Positions 60,201-64,000 of a DNA stretch of 64,000 bases are shown here, piece after piece (position 1 is the first letter of the stretch; the number at the start of each line of letters is the position of its first letter). The notes beneath the pieces are model-generated. The model was not told where the DNA came from. It saw nothing but the letters and a program-made list of their open reading frames with translations, and searched no databases. The stretch spans positions 31,131,175 through 31,195,174 of the forward strand of contig OZ018327.1 in the NCBI GenBank assembly GCA_963969495.1, written 5' to 3'. Source of the stretch: Ceratothoa steindachneri. Taxonomy: Eukaryota; Arthropoda; Malacostraca; Isopoda; Cymothoidae. The position numbers and the translations under genes were made by a program.

Positions 60201-63200
60201 ATGCATCGCAACTGACTGCACAAAGTCCACCCCAATACACCACCGCGCGCAAAATAAAATCCTCCCAATCGAGAACTGCTTAAACACGGCCTCTCCACTC
60301 ATACCCCAATCTCCAGAACCCCCATCGCCCTCTGCATCAAATTGCTAGATAACCTACCCCTAACCCTTCCGAACCAGAACACAATAAAGCGCCCCCTTCC
60401 CCAGGACATCCACAAATCTAAAGCAACCATAGATGGCCGAACCAGTTTCACCCACCTGCTGCGATTTGGACACCACCCTGCTCTACAGGAATACAAAAAT
60501 AGATTAGATCCCCGACTCTTCTCGGCGCCACATTCAGTAACCTGAAACCACTGCCCCTACCTCTCGACTATCTCAGAGACCTATGGAGAAGACCACATGA
60601 AGTGACAGACTTCCTGACAGCTGCAGAGTTCGCTTAAAGAGAACCCGGCGGGGGACCGGGACCACTTATACACATCTCTCCTTACAAACTCGTTGGTTTT
60701 CGCTTCTTAGGTTTAAGTAACAACTTTTATTTGGTAACGTACAAGGATGTTCTGAGAACGGCCATATTCTTCTGGTCTTCTTCAGCTGCGGCAACCTGCT
60801 TGAGTACGTTTTCCTCATGGGAGAGCAGCTGAGACTTCAACGACTCCACCTGCGAGACCAATTGATTTATCTGCGAAATTAGCCTTAGATGTAATAGTAG
60901 TATCATAACCCTCATCACTTGGCATTGGCTGGCGTCACTGCCATGTGGAAAAAAGAGGGATAAAATAAGCCACCTTAAATCAAGTTTGGGGCTACTGAGC
61001 CCACGGAACACACCCATGAGCCCATCTAGAATGTGCAAAGACCTGCCTGCTGCTTTATGCACCCCCCCCCCTTCCCTAGTACCTCCAAAACCTACCTCTC
61101 TCTCAAGCCTTTTCATAGTTACTAGATAATCGTTCTGTGGTCTGCGCCCTCGACGAACCATACAAAAAAAAAATCATTAACGCACTTGTACAATTATAAT
61201 AAACTTAAGTCGTAAACCAGATCGAAGTTTCTATTTCACGTCGGGGTAAGATACACACAATTACCTACGACTGGCAACTGACACCACACGTTCCCAGGGG
61301 TACTCTCCCAACCCTTTCGAATGGGCTCGTAACCGAGCTATAAAATCGGATCACTCGTGGCGCATCCATACAGATACTCCGATTCGAGAACCAATAAAAC
61401 CGGAACCTGAAACGTGGTTCTAACGAACCGTGTACTCTCAAAGTACTGGACGATTAAACAACTCACTAACCATTTCCTCACTCTTGCCCAGCAAAGTACT
61501 TTGAGTACTCTTATCCAGCAAAATTTGCGCCTTATCTTTTTCCAGGGTAGAAACGGTATCTTTTAAGGAAGCCACAGCGGCCGTAAGCTGCAAAGAGAAA
61601 ATCTTCAACGAAAGGGGAAAGTATCGATTGTAGTTTCTCCTCATTCGGTAATGACTAAAGAATGGAATGATTGTTATATCTGGTTGTTGAAAAATTAATG
61701 GTTATATTTTTAATGGTAGGGGGTTTTAACACAGAAATGCTATTATATGGAGGTAACAAAAAAAGCATTCTAGAAGAGTGTAAACTGTTCCAAAATAAAG
61801 TATTTTAAAGCTCTTATAAAGTAACTTGACAATTTAAATTGTTCGTCTTTATGAGTGATGGTAGGGAGCAACAGACCCACGTGGTGTAACTAAGGAAACT
61901 ACATAATTGGCCAAGGTTAAGAAGTTCCTCATTCTCGTTATTTTAACCCTTGATACGCCATCACAATTTTTTTTTAAAAGGGTTATTGGGGTAAATATGA
62001 TACTCAAGACTTCAACATCTATCAGTTTCCTACTGTGGGGTTGGCGCACGTCAAACGCCAATAACCCGCCCGCACCCCCCTTTAACAATGTTTATATTTC
62101 ATCAAGAAGATTAAAGTTCATATTTAATACACGTTTTATTTTCCTTTTTTTTTTAAACAATGACAACCTAGCCAATTTCTTCCTTAGTTCCAGCTCAACT
62201 TGAAAGTTTAAAAGAAACAAATAGAAAAGTCTTCTAGCTTCGGCTCTAACACAGGACCCATACCATCATATCTAGGCAACCAAGCCCGATGGCAGTGTGG
62301 ATAAATTCTTAACAGTTCGAGATGCAAGGCCACGGTTTCCATGAGCAACAGGCTTTTCTCTCCCAAAAGATGCTTCTGCTCGGTCTCAAGCGAGCGACTG
62401 ACAGCAGGTCTTGAGGAGAAAAGTTATTCCAAACCAGACCTTAAGACTTACCTGCACATTTGCCTGGCCTTTGGCATCGAGTTGTTCCTTGAAAGAGCTG
62501 GCGTTGGTTTCAAGTTGGTCAGAGAGGTTCTTATAATTCTTGATTTGTTCATCCAGTTGGGTTCTCAGTTGATCCTGAAGGTCAAGACAGGATTAAGGAT
62601 CCATTTTGTCATGGTTCAATTATGCTATTAAGGATCATTATCATCCCCTCTCCCACATAAAGTGTGGTCAACATGCATCAAAGCCACTGAAAGGAGCCCC
62701 TTAAAGCCCAAGGTCGAACGAGCTTTTACGGGGTGCCTGCATAGCACATCAAGTCAGGGCTCATCCATGGACAGAAGTTCCCCCGTCATCCCTCCCCTTT
62801 TAGGCGGTCTTCAACTTTTTCACACATAGACACACCCGAAGAGTAAGAATGACCACGGGGGAGGCGCACCCGAACAGCCCCATCAAGACTCACCTCGACT
62901 CTGCTTTTCCCTAGCTCCTTCTCCTCAAGCTCAGCCTCGAATTGCTTTGTTTTCCTCTCCAGTTCCGCGAGGAGGTCGTCCTCCTTCTGACGGAGGAGGC
63001 AGAGCGCCTCCTCCTTCGCCTCCACCTCCTTGACCAAGCGCCTCTTCTCCCCCTCGGCTTGGGACGCGGCCTCTTCTGCTTTGGTCTTGGCATTCCCCAA
63101 CTGGTCCGACGAGGCCGTGGACGAGGCCAGAGCCACCTCGAGCTCGCCTTCCAAGCCGCGTCGCGCCTTCTCCAACTCCCCGATTCGGACGCGGGACTCT

Positions 63201-63964
63201 TCCAATTCGAGGGCCACCTTGTCCGCTTTCCCGGTCGCAGACTCCCCTTTTCTCTCCTGTCGGAACCACGAAGGGGGCATGGGGTTAGCGGGGCCTCATA
63301 GGTGCCTACTTCAAGTCCCTATCTCATGGGACTCGCACTTTTGAGTGCCAACTTATTCCCTAGGGATCCTTTTCTCATTGAGCCCACCCCCCCCAACACA
63401 TGGCACCATAGATTCGTCTTAAATTAGGTCCCCGAGGTATGGTAATTGTGCCAGGGATTTGTCCGGTAGCCCCGGCAAAGGGGTGGCAGATGTAAAATTA
63501 ACCATGCTGCAGCTGACATCTGGACGTGTTCCCACTCCGGCCCCAACGCCAGCAGTTGCATGCCCTCCTAACCCCAATGTTTTCAGAAGCATCTGCAGCT
63601 ATCTACCCTACAATTTTACTCTATCCTCAGTATTTTACAATTTTGTGGGCGGGAGAAGCCCTCATTAGTTTTTACTTCTTTTTTTTACCATTCTGCCAAT
63701 TTCTGTTGACCAGGACACAATTAAGTCAATGGGCGGTTCACCTTGACTCTCCCAGGCAAAATTATGACCCGGAGTCAATGTCAAAAACCAGACTGCGCCG
63801 AGGATGGAAATGGCACTAACCGATTCTTGAAGTTTCCGCTGGGTGTCATTCAGCTGTGCCTGAAGCTCCGACATTTGGACGCCCCTCTGCCGGGTCTCTT
63901 CCAGCTCTTTTTCGAGAAGCTCATCCCGTATCTTCAGTTCCCCCTTCTCCTTTTCTAACTCGGC
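45190..63964 (-). CDS. CLIP1: CAP-Gly linker protein (CLIP-170/CLIP-190), C-terminal 11 exons
   Basis: CLIP-170 family proteins track growing microtubule plus ends; the N-terminal CAP-Gly domains bind tubulin, a long coiled coil dimerises, and C-terminal zinc knuckles bind dynactin/LIS1 or fold back on the CAP-Gly domains. Coding exons on the minus strand: 63964-63821, 63256-62894, 62574-62452, 61587-61471, 60870-60743, 56601-56484, 56363-55804, 53330-53059, 50351-50189, 50045-49870, 45236-45190. All have AG acceptors and GT donors and their phases agree, giving 736 codons plus stop (2211 bp). The identification rests on FLNSVIVDLQKKKEDL, FCDICDCFDLHDTEDC and the final MFGHEDGECPTDETF. The upstream exons (CAP-Gly) are outside the window. 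No stop or frameshift is seen, so the gene is probably functional. Confidence 0.95.
45237..45590. other. start of the last CLIP intron region, no feature
   Basis: Within the last intron. A G-run lies at about 45520-45533. Nothing else is recognised. The plus-strand open frame at 44907-45290 is an antisense shadow across the terminal exon. Confidence 0.4.
45593..46521 (-). mobile_element. mariner, internally deleted (copy A, 929 bp)
   Basis: Terminal inverted repeats CGAGGGGCGGTCAATAAGTTT (24 bp or more) lie at 45593 and, inverted, at 46521. TA target duplications are at 45591-45592 and 46522-46523. The element is about 350 bp shorter than a full mariner. It sits in the last CLIP intron and is transcribed toward lower coordinates, the same direction as CLIP. 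Confidence 0.93.
45659..46343 (-). pseudogene. mariner transposase, deleted between catalytic motifs 1 and 3
   Basis: The start MDKVEHRAVIKFLTKEGKNA at 46343 begins the DNA-binding domain (AVYTDTTPSYATISRWNREF). After a frameshift near 46155 the frame 46158-45724 gives MILENRRVKVEEIERELGIS and the first catalytic motif FESRIVTGDETWVHHWD. The next in-frame block (from 45877) is SPSDYFLFRQLKAALRGRR, the third motif and C-terminus. The second aspartate (HDNARPH-type) has been removed with about 90-100 residues, so the protein cannot be catalytic. Confidence 0.88.
46524..47990. other. intron sequence, no feature recognised
   Basis: About 1.5 kb within the last CLIP intron. Open frames exist but none has a domain, and a G-run lies at 47082-47096. 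Confidence 0.35.
47995..48730 (+). pseudogene. Tc1-like transposase fossil
   Basis: With many stops, the plus strand reads NLRLKAFELAERFRINPRTA near 48050, then ILSGESRFAQFSDSGWSWI near 48320 (the SDESRF catalytic region), EGLLPVFSSGHDF near 48505-48540 and RLSWSRQSDMNPIKQVESHN near 48620-48680 (normally SPDMNPIENVW, catalytic Glu replaced by Lys), then RRVAALK. The order of these blocks is that of Tc1-type transposases. It is heavily decayed and interrupted near 48735 by another element. Confidence 0.78.
48735..49078 (+). mobile_element. internally deleted IS630/Tc1/mariner-type element, about 345 bp
   Basis: The right end (tgtgtccagactttggggac then acccttt, 49052-49078) and the left end (ggtacccttaaagtctggacac, 48736-48757) are inverted repeats sharing AAAGTCTGGACAC and GGGT. 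Inside, SPDLAPIDFFLWGMLKVYSM (about 48787-48845) is the third catalytic motif of a transposase related to that at 15144-16142, with the N-terminal two thirds missing. It lies directly against the Tc1 fossil. Confidence 0.68.
49230..49825 (+). pseudogene. RTE-type non-LTR retrotransposon, RT C-terminal fragment
   Basis: YVADDLIVVAESERDLEIMI at 49257 corresponds to the catalytic Y.DD block of RTE elements. Then, with a frame change, LKVNEGKSNVF, CEIRVCSVTLE, VRSFKYLICIVIEGDTDEAV, and later WESETMVWMERSRAKTLE and SVLRWYEWTCKKHVS. These correspond in order to the RTE thumb and C-terminal region. It lies in the last CLIP intron on the strand opposite to the gene. It is 5'-truncated and full of lesions. 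Confidence 0.8.
49870..50045 (-). CDS. CLIP1: CLIP exon with zinc knuckle 1
   Basis: 176 bp; the acceptor is ccttttgcag, the donor GTAAGC. It encodes NGPRSVRAVAPRLFCDICDC, then FDLHDTEDCPKQTSEESVSH and ends YCDTCE plus one base. FCDICDCFDLHDTEDC is the first zinc knuckle, nearly invariant in CLIP-170 proteins. The first Cys pair of knuckle 2 is at its end, so knuckle 2 is split by the last intron. Confidence 0.96.
50189..50351 (-). CDS. CLIP1: CLIP exon with the FLNSVIVDLQ segment
   Basis: 163 bp; acceptor gatcctcag, donor GTAAGT. It encodes EYVAKLKQERDQYEGQLD, FLNSVIVDLQKKKEDLETKV and EILQSGNLPDDQKAN. FLNSVIVDLQ is the most conserved stretch at the end of the CLIP coiled coil. Phase 1 in and phase 2 out agree with both neighbours. 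Confidence 0.96.
50498..50762. repeat. 30-bp minisatellite, left block
   Basis: About eight units of (aaaccaaccatacctttcaa ggcatcggtc), 30 bp each. It continues at 51649 on the other side of a mariner. Because 30 bp is ten codons, the array stays open in some frames. It is intronic relative to CLIP. Confidence 0.92.
50764..51646 (-). mobile_element. mariner, internally deleted (copy B, 883 bp), inside the minisatellite
   Basis: It has the same terminal inverted repeats as the copy at 45593-46521 (CGAGGGGCGGTCAATAAGTTT at 50764 and inverted at 51646) and TA duplications at 50762-50763 and 51647-51648. Minisatellite units flank both sides. The sequence is highly similar to copy A outside the deletions. 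Confidence 0.93.
50835..51475 (-). pseudogene. mariner transposase, deleted before the third catalytic motif
   Basis: The N-terminal part begins near 51470 and is disrupted. MILENRRVKVEEIERELGIS is at about 51285, and after HDRLQRRRS the frame breaks. The next readable block (51138-50926) is VVEVHKARVAQAALCECGFE, ELNLSLYSPDLARSDYFLF and HQLKAALRRRRFGDDEDVK. The first and second catalytic aspartates are missing while the region before motif 3 is kept, so the deletion differs from that of copy A. Confidence 0.85.
51649..52505. repeat. 30-bp minisatellite, right block
   Basis: About 28 units of the 30-bp repeat with point variants (ggcaccggtcaaatcaacca; ttacaaggcctcggtcaaac) and a few longer units containing accttaccttaca. 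Diverged subtypes are grouped along the array, as expected from local duplication of blocks. It lies in the CLIP intron between 50352 and 53058. Confidence 0.94.
52506..53058. other. intron sequence with a short about 60-bp tandem
   Basis: Between 52880 and 53000 the motif gtggatatgagtac..c then actagtactcc recurs about three times at roughly 60-bp spacing. A 12-bp G-run follows at 53036-53048 beside the exon donor. Nothing else is recognised. Confidence 0.6.
53059..53330 (-). CDS. CLIP1: CLIP coiled-coil exon
   Basis: 272 bp; acceptor gcagccacag, donor GTAAGT. It encodes ERVGELEAEKGNLVEEVVS, LQDQLAEVRQQRESDLAKC, TQLAELRLKVLGLESEKRK and LEGEVKTLKEQIALVDIGSG. The heptad pattern of Leu/Val with Glu/Lys is a coiled coil. 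Its first base completes an AGC codon with the previous exon. Confidence 0.93.
54256..54660. repeat. 33-bp minisatellite
   Basis: About twelve units of (gcttcaaacacgccccctt gcatcagctgtaga), about 33 bp each with small length variation and substitutions. It lies in the CLIP intron between 53331 and 55803. Confidence 0.9.
54661..55803. other. intron sequence, no feature recognised
   Basis: No gene or repeat structure. A short TA stretch is at 55710-55721. Open frames have no domains. Confidence 0.4.
55804..56363 (-). CDS. CLIP1: CLIP coiled-coil exon (largest)
   Basis: 560 bp; acceptor ttccttag, donor GTAAGT. It encodes VLEEKWDLSMKSQEGHEEGL, then ELRQKNIELERQKNIHEGD, SVEGKMKELKERNESLIKEL, and ends THQAKIHLEASTEALKK. 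It is a continuous heptad coiled coil rich in Glu, Lys, Leu and Gln. It starts in phase 0 and ends in phase 2. Confidence 0.95.
56484..56601 (-). CDS. CLIP1: CLIP coiled-coil exon
   Basis: 118 bp; acceptor cttggacag, donor GTGAAG. After the first base (completing a Leu codon) it encodes DESQNQLNSLEERLGKVQEE, then KDTLEAEKQHLEEDVAKLK. The single leading base fixes the donor of the previous exon at GTACGT (60742). Confidence 0.94.
56602..57560. other. intron sequence, no gene
   Basis: No domain recognised. The motif tctc.caagcagtcggagggagcagg at 56890-56920 recurs as tctcaaggagtcggagggagcagg at 57974-57998, so it is a short dispersed repeat. Confidence 0.45.
58748..58770. repeat. (GA)n microsatellite
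   Basis: About 22 bp of GA repeats. Confidence 0.9.
58920..58990. repeat. hairpin with 19-bp stem
   Basis: aaaatgaaaggcggattcc and, inverted, ggaatctgcctttcatttt pair with one mismatch around a 33-bp loop that itself contains an AGTACT/AGTACA inner pair. Its ATGAAAGGC..ATTCC arms may be those of a small dispersed foldback repeat, but no second copy is in the window. Confidence 0.75.
59079..59281. repeat. 34-bp minisatellite, six units
   Basis: The unit cgctcgggttggtaattgca then ttgggtggtggggt recurs every 34 bp, with the first unit diverged. It lies in the CLIP intron between 56602 and 60742. Confidence 0.93.
60743..60870 (-). CDS. CLIP1: CLIP coiled-coil exon
   Basis: 128 bp; acceptor aatttcgcag, donor GTACGT. 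It encodes INQLVSQVESLKSQLLSHEE, then NVLKQVAAAEEDQKNMAVLR and TS plus two bases. A weaker donor 4 bp further on (GTTACC) would leave phase 0 and would not join the next exon in frame, so GTACGT is preferred. Confidence 0.92.
61471..61587 (-). CDS. CLIP1: CLIP coiled-coil exon
   Basis: 117 bp, exactly 39 codons; acceptor ttgcag, donor GTTAGT. It encodes LTAAVASLKDTVSTLEKDKA, then QILLDKSTQSTLLGKSEEM. It is in phase with both neighbours. Confidence 0.93.
62452..62574 (-). CDS. CLIP1: CLIP coiled-coil exon
   Basis: 123 bp, 41 codons; acceptor gaccttcag, donor GTAAGT. It encodes DQLRTQLDEQIKNYKNLSDQ, then LETNASSFKEQLDAKGQANV and Q. Confidence 0.94.
62894..63256 (-). CDS. CLIP1: CLIP coiled-coil exon
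   Basis: 363 bp, 121 codons; acceptor gttccgacag, donor GTGAGT. It encodes ERKGESATGKADKVALELEE, GLEGELEVALASSTASSDQL, AKTKAEEAASQAEGEKRRLV and ERKTKQFEAELEEKELGKSR. The GC content is much higher than that of the flanking introns, as expected for a maintained coding exon. Confidence 0.95.
63821..63964 (-). CDS. CLIP1: CLIP coiled-coil exon (most upstream in the window)
   Basis: 144 bp, 48 codons; acceptor tctcccaaag, donor GTTAGT. It encodes AELEKEKGELKIRDELLEKE, LEETRQRGVQMSELQAQLND and TQRKLQES. It begins in phase 0, so at least one further exon lies beyond the right edge. The open frame extends upstream by a few codons into the intron only by chance. Confidence 0.93.
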
Positions 63965-64000
63965 CTTTGGGAGAGACAAAGAGGGTCCATTAGCGAGTGT

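Larger units (their letters stand above)
57560..60630 (+). mobile_element. decayed non-LTR retrotransposon (endonuclease and RT relics) in a CLIP intron
   Basis: 57719-57790 encodes NLAPHSQLPNLFLGGYFNAY with the GG.FNAYH core of an apurinic-type endonuclease. Further on, 59690-59740 reads AQGAILSHNLF, 59782-59880 IYADELSITSQSTSEPTA (catalytic YADD with the second Asp changed to Glu), 59990 LGVTLDSQVKH and 60200-60245 SALCIATDCTKSTPIHHRA with KILPIENCLNTASPLI. The blocks are in the order EN-RT-connection of a non-LTR element. The middle (57870-59640) contains a minisatellite and unassigned sequence. The clade is uncertain (Ingi/Vingi- or Jockey-like). Confidence 0.7.

Noticed and set aside
60739..60742. 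Donor GTTACC for the exon ending near 60740
   Set aside because: It would leave phase 0, and the next exon (GGACGAA...) needs two preceding bases. The GTACGT donor 4 bp earlier fits.

Overview
The window looks like nuclear DNA of an arthropod, and the style of its retroelements suggests a crustacean. It has spliced genes with GT/AG introns, long (TA)n tracts, mariner, Tc1 and hAT DNA transposons, Penelope-like, Jockey-type, RTE-type and Ty3/gypsy retroelements, and tRNA-derived repeats. No prokaryotic gene organisation, rRNA or CRISPR is visible. The species cannot be fixed from the sequence alone.

One host gene is supported. The last 11 coding exons of a CLIP-170/CLIP-190 (CAP-Gly linker protein) orthologue lie on the minus strand between 63964 and 45190. 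Joined at GT/AG borders they give 2211 bp in one continuous frame (736 residues plus stop): a long coiled coil, then the conserved FLNSVIVDLQ segment, two CCHC zinc knuckles and a C-terminal DETF. The N-terminal half with the CAP-Gly domains is beyond the right edge.

Layout: 1-5 kb is a mosaic of TE pieces separated by seven (TA)n tracts: a 5'-truncated non-LTR tail, a tRNA-like sequence, a mariner, a Penelope-like fragment with inverted pseudo-LTRs, a head-to-head tRNA-derived SINE pair and a foldback element. 5.6-9.3 kb holds a Tc1 fossil, a palindromic repeat and another non-LTR 3' end. 10-11.9 kb has unassigned minus-strand reading frames. 12.2-29 kb is dominated by decayed plus-strand copies of one RNase H-bearing non-LTR family, interrupted by a DD41D-type IS630/Tc1/mariner element with about 215-bp terminal inverted repeats (14.7-16.5 kb) and a 433-bp hAT-type element with an 8-bp target duplication (25.6-26.1 kb). 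29.6-30.7 kb has a tRNA-like relic and short tandem repeats. 30.8-41.0 kb is a head-to-tail pair of related Jockey-type retrotransposons on the minus strand. 41.2-41.8 kb is the 5' end of a Ty3/gypsy element (LTR, primer-binding site, start of gag).

From 45.2 kb to the end, CLIP exons alternate with introns that carry two differently deleted mariner copies, a Tc1 fossil, an RTE relic, a decayed EN/RT element and three minisatellites (30, 33 and 34 bp). Apart from the CLIP gene almost everything is mobile or repetitive, and nearly all TE genes are broken by stops or frameshifts. The work is manual: repeat borders in decayed regions are approximate, and family names rest on recognised motifs rather than database searches.
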